Of a stretch of 13,982 nucleotides of DNA, positions 6,961-13,982 are shown piece by piece. How positions within the stretch are numbered: position 1 is the stretch's first letter; every line of letters starts with the position of its first letter. The translations under genes and the position numbers were made by a program. The notes below the pieces were generated by a model, which ran no database searches, was not told where the DNA came from, and worked only from the letters and a program-made list of their open reading frames with translations. The stretch covers positions 1 to 13,982 of the forward strand of contig JAAVYC010000017.1 of assembly GCA_022790905.1 (NCBI GenBank). Direction: 5' to 3'. This DNA comes from Lachnospiraceae bacterium. GTDB taxonomy: Bacteria; Bacillota; Clostridia; Lachnospirales; Lachnospiraceae.

Positions 6961-9036
6961 ATGGCAAAGTATTTAGTAATCGTGGAATCACCGGCAAAAG
7001 TAAAAACAATTAAAAAATTTCTCGGAAAAAATTATGAAGTGGTCGCTTCAAATGGACATGTCAGAGACCTCCCCAAGAGTCAGATGGGGATTGATGTGGA
7101 AAATGATTTTGAGCCAAAATATATCACAATTCGGGGAAAAGGAGATATCTTGGCGAAGTTGCGCAAAGAAGTAAAAAAGGCGGACAAAGTTTATCTGGCG
7201 ACAGACCCTGACCGTGAAGGTGAGGCAATTTCCTGGCATTTATCAAAGGCCTTAAAATTGGAGGAAAAGAAGGTCTATCGTATCAGTTTTAACGAGATTA
7301 CCAAGAGCGCGGTAAAAGCTTCACTGAAAGAGGCGAGAGAGATCGATATGAATCTAGTCAATGCCCAGCAGGCGAGAAGGGTACTGGATCGCATGGTGGG
7401 TTACCGCATCAGTCCATTGCTCTGGGCGAAGGTAAAAAGAGGGCTGAGTGCAGGAAGGGTGCAGTCTGTAGCACTGCGTATCATCTGCGATCGAGAAGAG
7501 GAAATCAATGCCTTTATTCCAGAGGAGTATTGGACGCTAGATGCACAATTTCGTATTCCTGGAGAGAAGAAGCTTTTGACTGCAAAATTCTATGGGGATG
7601 AGAGTGGAAAAATTACGATCAGATCCAAAGAAGAGATGGAGCGGATTACAGGAGAATTAGAAGGGGAAGATTATCGGGTTTTAGAAGTCAAAAAAGGGGA
7701 ACGGACCAAAAAAGCCCCGCTTCCTTTTACGACAAGTACGCTGCAACAGGAGGCTTCTAAGGTCTTGAATTTTTCTACACAAAAGACCATGCGTCTTGCT
7801 CAGCAACTATATGAGGGCGTAGATGTCAAAGGAAACGGAACAGTTGGTCTGATCACTTACCTGAGAACAGATTCCACTAGAATCTCTGAGGAAGCCCAAC
7901 AGGCTGCAGAAATTTATATCAAAGAGACATTCGGAGAGAAGTATGCAGCGACTGCTCAGATCAAAAAGGCTGATAATAGCAATAAAATTCAGGACGCACA
8001 CGAGGCAATTCGTCCCTCAGATATCACAAGAACTCCGGCAAAAATCAAAGAATCTTTAAATCGCGATCAGTTTCGTCTCTATCAGCTGATCTGGAATCGC
8101 TTTACCGCAAGCCGTATGAATCACGCGAAATATGAGACGACCTCTGTAAAAATCGGTGCGGGGATCTACCGCTTTACCGTATCGGCGTCTAAAATTATTT
8201 TTGACGGTTTTTTATCTGTATACATGGGTGATGACGACGAAAAGGGAAAAGGAAATGTTTTGTTGAAATCCATCGATAAGGATACAGAGCTGAAATGGGA
8301 GGCTTTCGATGAAAAGCAGCATTTTACGCAGCCGCCGGCACATTATACGGAGGCTTCTTTAGTCAAGGCGTTGGAAGAACTTGGAATCGGAAGGCCAAGT
8401 ACCTATGCGCCGACGATTACGACGATTTTAGCGAGACGCTATGTGGCAAAAGAGAACAAAAATCTCTATGTGACAGAGTTAGGAGAAGTTGTCAATGTCA
8501 TGATGAAAGAGGCCTTTCCAAGTATCGTGGATGAACATTTTACGGCGAATATGGAATCGCTTTTGGACAGTATCGAAGACGGAAATATTAATTGGAAGAT
8601 GGTGATTGCGAATTTTTATCCGGATTTGGATGAGGCGGTCCTTCAGGCAGAAAAAGAACTGGAAAAGGTGAAGATAGAAGATGAGGTGACAGACGTCATC
8701 TGTGAGCACTGCGGCAGGAATATGGTTGTAAAATATGGTCCGCATGGGAAATTTCTTGCCTGTCCAGGATTTCCAGATTGTCGAAATACGAAGCCATACC
8801 TAGAAAAAACGGGAATCGCCTGTCCGCTCTGTAAACAGGAAGTAGTCATCAAAAAGACGAAAAAGGGAAGAAAATATTTTGGATGTGAGAACAATCCGGA
8901 GTGCGAATTTATGTCTTGGCAAAAACCAGCTGGAATAACATGTGAGAAATGTGGAAGTTTTATGGTGGAAAAGGGAAATAAGATTGTGTGTTCTAATACA
9001 CAATGCGGTCACGTTTTAGATAGCAAAAAAGAATAG
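6961..9036 (+). CDS. topA: DNA topoisomerase I (type IA)
   Basis: 691 residues, beginning at ATG after AAGGAGC. The enzyme relaxes negative supercoils by a transient 5'-phosphotyrosine link to a single strand. The TOPRIM domain has the catalytic E9 and the acidic TDPDREGE motif (81-88; D82, D84, E86). The active-site tyrosine is Y300 in GLITYLRTDSTRIS. The strand-passage toroid continues with EELGIGRPSTYAPTITTIL. The C-terminus carries three four-cysteine zinc fingers: C581/C584/C601/C607, C621/C624/C642/C648 and C661/C664/C677/C682. All residues needed for activity are present, and the length matches clostridial and bacillary TopA. The preceding dprA is its usual neighbour in Firmicutes. I see no hairpin terminator after the stop, so some readthrough into codY is possible. 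Confidence 0.97.
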   Translation: MAKYLVIVESPAKVKTIKKFLGKNYEVVASNGHVRDLPKSQMGIDVENDFEPKYITIRGKGDILAKLRKEVKKADKVYLATDPDREGEAISWHLSKALKLEEKKVYRISFNEITKSAVKASLKEAREIDMNLVNAQQARRVLDRMVGYRISPLLWAKVKRGLSAGRVQSVALRIICDREEEINAFIPEEYWTLDAQFRIPGEKKLLTAKFYGDESGKITIRSKEEMERITGELEGEDYRVLEVKKGERTKKAPLPFTTSTLQQEASKVLNFSTQKTMRLAQQLYEGVDVKGNGTVGLITYLRTDSTRISEEAQQAAEIYIKETFGEKYAATAQIKKADNSNKIQDAHEAIRPSDITRTPAKIKESLNRDQFRLYQLIWNRFTASRMNHAKYETTSVKIGAGIYRFTVSASKIIFDGFLSVYMGDDDEKGKGNVLLKSIDKDTELKWEAFDEKQHFTQPPAHYTEASLVKALEELGIGRPSTYAPTITTILARRYVAKENKNLYVTELGEVVNVMMKEAFPSIVDEHFTANMESLLDSIEDGNINWKMVIANFYPDLDEAVLQAEKELEKVKIEDEVTDVICEHCGRNMVVKYGPHGKFLACPGFPDCRNTKPYLEKTGIACPLCKQEVVIKKTKKGRKYFGCENNPECEFMSWQKPAGITCEKCGSFMVEKGNKIVCSNTQCGHVLDSKKE

Positions 9037-9071
9037 AAAATAAGAAAACAATAGAATTTGAAAGAAAGAGA

Positions 9072-9100
9072 TTGAATTGTCTGACAAAAAATGATATTAT
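9072..9100 (+). promoter_or_regulatory. sigma-A promoter of codY
   Basis: TTGAAT (9072-9077), a 17-base spacer and TATTAT (9095-9100) with an upstream TGA (extended -10). Transcription would start near 9107, 40 bases before the codY ATG. Confidence 0.65.
9075..9089 (+). promoter_or_regulatory. candidate CodY box overlapping the codY promoter
   Basis: The 15-mer at 9075-9089 matches the CodY consensus AATTTTCWGAAAATT at 11 of 15 positions. It centres on a perfect dyad, TTGTC-T-GACAA (9077-9087). It covers the end of the -35 box and part of the spacer, a location suited to repression by CodY of its own gene. Confidence 0.5.
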
Positions 9101-9146
9101 ATGAATGTAATGGGATTCTGAACCTAGAATGACAGGAGGTATAGGA

Positions 9147-9929
9147 ATGGGCGTTCAGTTGTTGGACAAAACAAGAAAAATCAATAAACTTTTACACAAT
9201 AACAATTCATCGAAAGTGGTATTTAACGATATTTGTGAAGTTTTAACAGAGATTTTGAGTTCCAATGTTTTAGTCATAAGTCGTAAAGGAAAGGTATTAG
9301 GAAGCAGCGAGATGGCTGGGATGGCGGAGATTGATGAATTGATTGTGGACGAGGTGGGCGGTTTCATCGATGCGGAGTTAAATGAGCGGCTGTTGGGAAT
9401 CCTGTCTACGAAGGAGAACGTCAATTTAGAGACACTGGGGTTTGTATTGGATATTAAGAAGTATACGGCAATCATCACGCCGATTGATATTGCGGGAGAA
9501 CGGCTTGGAACACTGTTTATTTATCGGGATAGCAGTGCGTATGACATAGATGATATCATATTGAGCGAATATGGGACGACTGTGGTCGGGCTTGAGATGA
9601 TGCGGTCAGTGCATGAAGAAAATGCAGAGGAAGAACGGAAGATACAGATTGTGAAATCAGCAATCAGTACACTCTCTTTTTCTGAATTAGAAGCGATTAC
9701 TCATATTTTTGATGAGATGGACGGTATGGAGGGAATTCTTGTTGCGAGCCGGATTGCGGATAGAGTTGGGATTACAAGATCAGTGATTGTCAATGCACTG
9801 CGCAAGTTCGAGAGTGCAGGAGTCATAGAGTCTCGTTCGTCTGGAATGAAGGGAACTTATATTAAAGTGATCAATGACGTTGTGTTTGATGAATTGGAAA
9901 AATTGAAAAGACAAAGAGAGAAAGCTTAA
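9147..9929 (+). CDS. codY: CodY global nutritional regulator
   Basis: 260 residues from the ATG at 9147, seven bases after AGGAGG (9134-9139); an upstream in-frame ATG at 9129 lacks a ribosome site. CodY senses branched-chain amino acids and GTP and represses biosynthetic, transport and motility genes in rich conditions. The N-terminal part (about 1-155) is the GAF-like ligand domain, recognisable from LLDKTRKINKLL, NVLVISRKGKVLG and GERLGTLFIYRD. The C-terminal winged helix is highly conserved: ASRIADRVGITRSVIVNAL (200-218) and ESAGVIESRSSGMKGTYIKV (222-241). The middle of the GAF domain (about 75-110) does not resemble the B. subtilis ligand pocket. The gene has its own promoter and terminator. 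Its position between topA and flgB is a shortened form of the B. subtilis order. Confidence 0.95.
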   Translation: MGVQLLDKTRKINKLLHNNNSSKVVFNDICEVLTEILSSNVLVISRKGKVLGSSEMAGMAEIDELIVDEVGGFIDAELNERLLGILSTKENVNLETLGFVLDIKKYTAIITPIDIAGERLGTLFIYRDSSAYDIDDIILSEYGTTVVGLEMMRSVHEENAEEERKIQIVKSAISTLSFSELEAITHIFDEMDGMEGILVASRIADRVGITRSVIVNALRKFESAGVIESRSSGMKGTYIKVINDVVFDELEKLKRQREKA

Positions 9930-9945
9930 AAGGATTTAAGAAGAT

Positions 9946-9980
9946 AAAGGGATTTATAGCACGCTATAAATCCCTTTTTT
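9946..9980 (+). terminator. intrinsic terminator of codY
   Basis: A perfect 14-bp stem (9946-9959 with 9964-9977), loop CACG, and a T run at 9975-9980. It begins 17 bases after the codY stop and should insulate codY from the flagellar operon. Confidence 0.92.
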
Positions 9981-9999
9981 GTTCATTTTCATTCGACAG

Positions 10000-10059
10000 G
10001 ATTCTTAGATGTTGTGGATGAATTAGCAAAAATCCACAAGATTCTGTAAAAATCCACAA
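10000..10059 (+). repeat. 20-bp-phased box array upstream of flgB
   Basis: Two tandem 20-base units (10020-10039 and 10040-10059) are identical at 16 of 20 positions and share the exact 12-mer AAAAATCCACAA (10028-10039, 10048-10059). The preceding 20 bases (10000-10019) hold the inverted form TTGTGGAT (10012-10019) at exactly the same phase, and begin with the GATTCT that also opens the last unit (10040-10045). The boxes are centred at 10015.5, 10035.5 and 10055.5, two helical turns apart, and stop eight bases before the -35 box of the flgB promoter. A partial CCAC occurs at 10064-10067. Together with the terminator and promoter, this is all I see in the gene-free region 9930-10182. Confidence 0.75.
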
Positions 10060-10067
10060 AAAACCAC

Positions 10068-10095
10068 TTGTCTTTTTTACAAGATAATTTATAAT
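10068..10095 (+). promoter_or_regulatory. sigma-A promoter of the flgB flagellar operon
   Basis: TTGTCT (10068-10073), 16 bases, and a perfect TATAAT (10090-10095). The start would be near 10102, giving a leader of about 80 bases. The -35 box lies within the inverted repeat CTTGT-N7-ACAAG (10067-10083). No sigma-D (TAAA...CCGATA) element is recognisable. Confidence 0.65.
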
Positions 10096-10182
10096 AGAAT
10101 AAGATTAAGATGCATAAATATGTTTTATATCCGTAGACAAACATAGGTCGTTATATTTTTATAGGGAAGGAGAACAGAGAAT

Positions 10183-10581
10183 ATGATCACATCGGGAGCT
10201 TTTAATTATATTAATATATTAGATAAGGCTGCAGATGCCAGTTGGCTGCGGGAGTCGGCCATTACGAATAATCTTGCGAATGTGGATACACCGGGCTATA
10301 AGAGACAGGAAGTGGATTTTGAGGGGCTGTTAGAAAGAGAGCTTAGAAAGTCAAAATATATCACCTTGGATGAGAAAGTGAAAGATTTGCAGGGGGTGCA
10401 TTTGAATCATTTGAATGCTACGACCTATACAGATTCGGCGAACTATTCTTATCGTCTGGATCGGAATAATGTGGACATAGACACGGAAGAAGTGGAGCTG
10501 GCTTCAGAGCAGATTCGATATAGTGCACTGACAGACAGTATCGATCAGGAATTTTCTAGATTGAAAAGTGTAATGGGATAA
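10183..10581 (+). CDS. flgB: flagellar basal-body rod protein FlgB
   Basis: 132 residues, a proximal rod subunit exported by the flagellar type III system and assembled on the MS ring with FlgC and FliE. The rod-family N-terminal signature is NNLANVDTPGYKR (29-41). The C-terminal helix LASEQIRYSALTDSIDQEFS supports polymerisation. The ATG follows AAGGAG (10167-10172) at ten bases. It is the first gene of the operon, headed by the promoter at 10068-10095 and the phased box array. Length is typical for the family. Confidence 0.95.
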   Translation: MITSGAFNYINILDKAADASWLRESAITNNLANVDTPGYKRQEVDFEGLLERELRKSKYITLDEKVKDLQGVHLNHLNATTYTDSANYSYRLDRNNVDIDTEEVELASEQIRYSALTDSIDQEFSRLKSVMG

Positions 10582-10594
10582 GGAGGAAATGAGA

Positions 10595-11038
10595 ATGGGT
10601 TTATTTCAGGCATTTGATATCAGTGCTAGTGGAATGACGGCGCAGCGTTTTCGGACAGACATCATATCAGAAAACGTTGCGAATGTGAATACGACAAGAA
10701 CAGAAAACGGAGATCCTTATCGCAGAAAGATTGTAACGTTTCAGGAAAAGGATGTCACACCGTTTTCCAATGTATTGCAGGGTACGAGACAACAGTATGT
10801 TGGAAATGGAGTAAAAGTGGTCTCTGTCTTAGAAGATGACAGTACAGATTTTATTATGAAGTATGATCCTTCACATCCGGATGCGGACGAGAACGGTTAC
10901 GTATCCTATCCGAATGTGAATATTATAACGGAAATGACGAACTTAATTGATGCAAGTCGTGCTTACGAGGCAAATGCAACAGCGTTTGAGGCGAGTAAAG
11001 CGATGGCGCAGGCAGGATTGCAAATAGGAAAAAATTGA
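10595..11038 (+). CDS. flgC: flagellar basal-body rod protein FlgC
   Basis: 147 residues, the second proximal rod protein. I chose the ATG at 10595 over the one at 10589. AAGGAGG (10580-10586) is eight bases from the former and only two from the latter, and FlgC proteins normally begin MGLF. The rod motif is NVANVNTTRT (27-36), and the conserved C-terminal part is YVSYPNVNIITEMTNLIDAS (102-121) with RAYEANATAFEASKAM after it. It starts 13 bases after flgB, whose stop overlaps its ribosome site. Confidence 0.95.
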   Translation: MGLFQAFDISASGMTAQRFRTDIISENVANVNTTRTENGDPYRRKIVTFQEKDVTPFSNVLQGTRQQYVGNGVKVVSVLEDDSTDFIMKYDPSHPDADENGYVSYPNVNIITEMTNLIDASRAYEANATAFEASKAMAQAGLQIGKN

Positions 11039-11056
11039 TAGGGGGCGTTTAGGATC

Positions 11057-11362
11057 ATGGATATTTCATCAATTTCAAATATATCATCCGATTATATTCA
11101 GGCGGCAGTGGATGCGTCGAAAGAGACAAAAGATCAAGGTTTTGATCAAGTGTTTCAGTCTATGCTCGGTATGGTAGAAGAAACCAATGAATTGCAGAAT
11201 CAAAAAGATTCGGAAGTAATGAAATTTATGTTAGGCGATGCAGTAAATACGCATGATTTGCAGATTGCACAGAGTAAAGCAAATGAGGCAATTCAGTATA
11301 CAGTTGCTGTGCGCGACAAATTATTAGAGGCCTATCGTGAGATTATGAATATGCAAGTTTAA
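11057..11362 (+). CDS. fliE: flagellar hook-basal body protein FliE
   Basis: 101 residues, the small adaptor between the FliF ring and the rod. The family-defining C-terminal block is clear: the LHD-like THDLQIAQSKANEAIQY followed by VRDKLLEAYREIMNMQV at the extreme end. The N-terminal half is poorly conserved, as usual. The gene lies 18 bases after flgC. Its ribosome site is weak (AGGGGG far upstream, AGGA close), so translation may depend on coupling to flgC. Confidence 0.93.
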   Translation: MDISSISNISSDYIQAAVDASKETKDQGFDQVFQSMLGMVEETNELQNQKDSEVMKFMLGDAVNTHDLQIAQSKANEAIQYTVAVRDKLLEAYREIMNMQV

Positions 11363-11384
11363 ATCGTGATGGAGTGAATAGGGC

Positions 11385-12986
11385 ATGCAGGAAAGAATAC
11401 AGGGAATTATAAAAAGAATTACAGATTGGTGGAAGAGATTTAATATCAGACAAAAAGCTCTGTTGATCAGTATTGTGGCAGTAGTTGCCGTGGCGATCGC
11501 GATTTTGACATTTGTCATGACAAGGCCTAAAATGGTGGAGCTGATTAGCTGTGAATCGGCAAAAGAAGCGAGCACTGTAAAAGAATTGTTAGAAACTGAG
11601 AAGATAAAGTATGAGACTTCTTCCGATGGTTTGAGTTTTTCGGTAAATGCAGAGGATGAGGCGAATGCTTCAATCCTTCTTGGATCGAATGATATTCCAA
11701 CCAAAGGATATTCTATTGACAATGTTTTTGATGGAGGCTTTTCTTCCACAGAAGCGGATAAGACTAAAAAATATCAGTTGTATTTGGAAGAACGGTTTTC
11801 GGAGCAGCTCTCACAGCTGTCTAACGTTGAGACTGCTAGTGTGTCGTTGTCTATGCCGTCAGATGACGGTACGATCATATCCAAAGATGATGAGACTTAT
11901 GCGAGTGTTATTCTGACCCTGGACGGAGAGATGGATGAAGATCAGGCGGCTGGAATTGCAAAGTACATAGCGACAGAAGTGGGAAATGATACGACGGACC
12001 GTATAACAATTATGGACTCCAATACAAATCTTTTATTCTCAGGCGGTGACAGCGATACGTCAGTAGGAGTTGCGGGCAGCAATCTGTCCTACCAGACAAA
12101 AATGGAAAATTTAGTCAAGGGTAATGTCAAAGATGTCATCATGGGAACGAATGTCTACGACAATGTAGAAGTGGGATTGAATTTGGCTTTGAACTTTAAT
12201 AAGGAAAAAGTGACGGATCACCAGTACTATGTGGAAGAAGGACAAGAACAGGGATATCTGGATAAGAGAACTACTTTCGAGTCAGAATCGACAGGAAGAG
12301 GAGCAGCGACTCCGGGAACAGATACGAATGACGGCACAGAGTATGTGATGCAGGATGGTGAGGTTGGTTCTTCTACCGTGTCCGATGTCACGGAAGACTT
12401 CAGTCCGAGTGAGAGGATTACGGAGACGGAAGGGTCGATTGGAAATATAGAATATGACAATTCTTCTATTACGGTTGTCTGCAGTGTGAATCGCGTATAT
12501 AATGAAGATACTTTGAAAAGTCAGGGGCAGCTGGATGATTTGACCTTCGACGAGTTTGCTGAGCAAAACAGCGACAGACAAAAGATCGATGTAGATGAAG
12601 ACTTGCTGGCTGCAGTGGCAAACGCGACAGGGATTCCGCAGGATAATATTTCAATTGTAGCCTATGAGGTTCCATATTTTCAGTGGTCAGATGGCAGTGG
12701 AAGAACGGTTAGTGATTATTTGCAGATCGCATTGGCAGTCCTGATTTTTGCATTGCTTGGTTTTGTAGTATTCCGTAGTACAAGGAAGGAACCAGAAGAG
12801 ATTATCGAACCAGAGCTCTCTGTTGAGACTCTTTTAGAGACGACAAAAGAGGCAGAGGGAGAATTAGAGGATATCGGACTGAACGAGAAGTCTGAGAGTA
12901 GAATATTGATAGAAAAATTTGTAGACGAAAATCCAGAAGCAGTAGCAGCATTGTTGCGCAACTGGTTAAATGACGAGTGGGATTAG
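11385..12986 (+). CDS. fliF: flagellar MS-ring protein FliF
   Basis: 533 residues. FliF forms the membrane-embedded MS ring, the base on which rod and C ring assemble. Features in order: a first transmembrane helix (about 23-46), the periplasm-side ring-building motifs (KYQLYLEERFSEQLSQLSNV, then ETASVSLSMP), a long acidic Ser/Thr/Asp-rich segment (about 295-350) typical of the variable beta-collar insert, a second transmembrane helix (about 445-465), and a cytoplasmic tail ending in VAALLRNWLNDEWD, the FliG-binding end. It starts 22 bases after fliE with GGAG upstream. Length is at the lower-normal end of the family. The coding frame is intact. Confidence 0.95.
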   Translation: MQERIQGIIKRITDWWKRFNIRQKALLISIVAVVAVAIAILTFVMTRPKMVELISCESAKEASTVKELLETEKIKYETSSDGLSFSVNAEDEANASILLGSNDIPTKGYSIDNVFDGGFSSTEADKTKKYQLYLEERFSEQLSQLSNVETASVSLSMPSDDGTIISKDDETYASVILTLDGEMDEDQAAGIAKYIATEVGNDTTDRITIMDSNTNLLFSGGDSDTSVGVAGSNLSYQTKMENLVKGNVKDVIMGTNVYDNVEVGLNLALNFNKEKVTDHQYYVEEGQEQGYLDKRTTFESESTGRGAATPGTDTNDGTEYVMQDGEVGSSTVSDVTEDFSPSERITETEGSIGNIEYDNSSITVVCSVNRVYNEDTLKSQGQLDDLTFDEFAEQNSDRQKIDVDEDLLAAVANATGIPQDNISIVAYEVPYFQWSDGSGRTVSDYLQIALAVLIFALLGFVVFRSTRKEPEEIIEPELSVETLLETTKEAEGELEDIGLNEKSESRILIEKFVDENPEAVAALLRNWLNDEWD

Positions 12987-12989
12987 ATT

Positions 12990-13982
12990 ATGGCAAATGA
13001 GGGATTAAATGGTGTTCAAAAAGCCGCGATTCTTTTGATTGCGTTAGGACCAGAGAAATCGGCGACTATTTTCAAACATCTGAAAGAAGAAGAAATTGAA
13101 GAATTGACTTTGGAGATTGCTAACACCAGAAGTATATCATCGCAGGAAAAAGAAGATGTTTTGGATGAATTTTATCAGGTGTGCCTGGCGCAGCAATATA
13201 TTGCAGAAGGCGGTATTGGGTATGCAAAAGAATTGCTGGAAAAGGCACTGGGAGAGGAGCAGGCACAGAATGTCATCACGAAATTGACGGCATCCTTGCA
13301 GGTGCGCCCGTTTGAGTTTATCCGTAAGACAGATCCAAGTCAGGTGTTGAGCTTTATTCAGGATGAACATCCGCAGACGATCGCGATGATCTTATCGTAT
13401 TTGGCTCCAGCACAGTCGGCGATGATTTTAGGAGCCTTGACGCCAGAAAAGCAGGCAGATGTTGCAAAGCGTATTGCAATGATGGATCGCACTTCACCGG
13501 AGGTTATCAAAGAAGTGGAAAGAGTATTGGAACGTAAACTTGCAACTCTTCTGAATCAGGATTACACGATTGCAGGAGGTGTAGATGCAATTGTTGAGAT
13601 TTTGAATACAGTAGATAGAGGAACAGAGAAGCATATTATGGAATCTCTGGAGATGGAGCAGCCTGAATTGGCAGATGAAATCCGCAAGAAAATGTTTGTA
13701 TTTGAGGATATTTTGCTTCTGGACGATCGAGCTATTCAGCGTGTGCTGCGTGATGTGGACAACAATGATTTGGGTATTGCGCTTAAAGGTGCCAATGAGG
13801 AGGTTCAGAACGCGATCTTTAAGAATCTGTCAAAACGTCTCTCTGCAATGATCAAAGAGGATATGGAATTTATGGGTCCTGTTCGTATGAAAGATGTAGA
13901 AGAAGCACAACAAAAGATTGTTGGTATTATACGTAAATTGGAGGATTCAGCTGAGATTGTAATTTCCAGAGGCGGAGGTGAC
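12990..13982 (+). CDS. fliG: flagellar motor switch protein FliG (3' end cut by window)
   Basis: 331 codons are open from the ATG at 12990 to the right edge. FliG family members are about 335-340 residues, so only a handful are missing. FliG sits on FliF, forms the top of the C ring and is the torque-generating partner of the stator. It begins ALLIALG-like (KAAILLIALGPEKSATIFKH). The middle domain has the EHPQ motif (126-129). The C-terminal domain carries MFVFEDI (235-241) and the charged torque helix DDRAIQRVLRDVDNNDL (245-261). It starts three bases after the fliF stop, so its ribosome site (GAGTGGGA) lies within the fliF tail codons, indicating tight coupling of the two partners. Confidence 0.96.
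   Translation, partial: MANEGLNGVQKAAILLIALGPEKSATIFKHLKEEEIEELTLEIANTRSISSQEKEDVLDEFYQVCLAQQYIAEGGIGYAKELLEKALGEEQAQNVITKLTASLQVRPFEFIRKTDPSQVLSFIQDEHPQTIAMILSYLAPAQSAMILGALTPEKQADVAKRIAMMDRTSPEVIKEVERVLERKLATLLNQDYTIAGGVDAIVEILNTVDRGTEKHIMESLEMEQPELADEIRKKMFVFEDILLLDDRAIQRVLRDVDNNDLGIALKGANEEVQNAIFKNLSKRLSAMIKEDMEFMGPVRMKDVEEAQQKIVGIIRKLEDSAEIVISRGGGD

Noticed and set aside
10102..10182. A c-di-GMP riboswitch in the flgB leader, as upstream of flagellar genes in C. difficile
   Set aside because: The leader is only about 80 bases, very A+T-rich, and lacks the conserved riboswitch core; only a weak 7-bp stem TATGTTT/AAACATA (10119-10145) is present.
9930..10182. A small gene or CRISPR-like array between codY and flgB because of the repeats
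   Set aside because: Repeat units are 20 bp without unique spacers and no start codon with a ribosome site precedes an open frame; the layout fits regulator sites.
10589..10594. Upstream ATG for flgC at 10589
   Set aside because: It is two bases from the Shine-Dalgarno sequence; the ATG at 10595 has proper spacing and gives the usual MGLF start.
11324..11749. 141-codon minus-strand open frame
   Set aside because: Antisense to fliE/fliF; the hydrophobic part is the complement of the FliF first transmembrane helix.

Overview
The window looks like chromosomal DNA of a motile, Gram-positive, low-to-mid G+C member of the Clostridia, most likely a Lachnospiraceae-type gut bacterium. The evidence is strong AGGAGG ribosome sites, sigma-A promoters with TATAAT boxes, a CodY regulator, a sporulation sigma factor of the SigK type, and a flagellar operon headed by flgB-flgC-fliE-fliF-fliG. 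The species call is inference from gene content. I see no insertion sequence, prophage, CRISPR array, tRNA or rRNA gene. Coding density is high and no gene-free stretch exceeds about 255 bases.

Layout. (1) 3-1019, minus: 5'-most 339 codons of a SorE-like zinc-type sugar-phosphate dehydrogenase that runs off the left edge. (2) From a divergent intergenic region with two promoters, a plus-strand pair: ybaK (Cys-tRNA(Pro) deacylase) and a DUF368/PopT undecaprenyl-phosphate carrier flippase. It ends in a strong terminator that lies inside the convergent gene. (3) 2485-3393, minus: an RluA-family pseudouridine synthase whose 3' end overlaps the DUF368 gene by 45 bases. (4) 3539-4180: an uninterrupted sigK with no room for a prosequence, closed by a terminator. 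(5) 4324-9036: comM, dprA and topA, with comM/dprA overlapping by 4 bases. (6) 9147-9929: codY, with its own promoter, a CodY-box-like palindrome and a strong terminator. (7) 9930-10182: a regulatory region, then flgB, flgC, fliE, fliF and fliG (the last cut by the right edge).

How it fits together. The order dprA-topA-(...)-codY-flgB-flgC-fliE-fliF-fliG matches the Bacillus subtilis chromosome, except that trmFO, codV (xerC-like), clpQ and clpY, which lie between topA and codY there, are absent here. DNA-uptake/recombination functions (ComM, DprA), supercoiling (TopA), nutrient sensing (CodY) and motility therefore sit in a conserved block. CodY represses the fla/che operon in B. subtilis, so the adjacency may be functional.

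The most interesting unexplained structure is upstream of flgB. Three 8-bp ATCCACAA/TTGTGGAT boxes lie exactly 20 bp apart, the outermost inverted, ending just before the -35 element. Their spacing and position suit a helically phased array of regulator sites, and the boxes resemble DnaA boxes. Other points worth a look are the missing SigK prosequence, the terminator embedded in the coding region of the opposing gene, and a CodY whose ligand-binding domain looks diverged.
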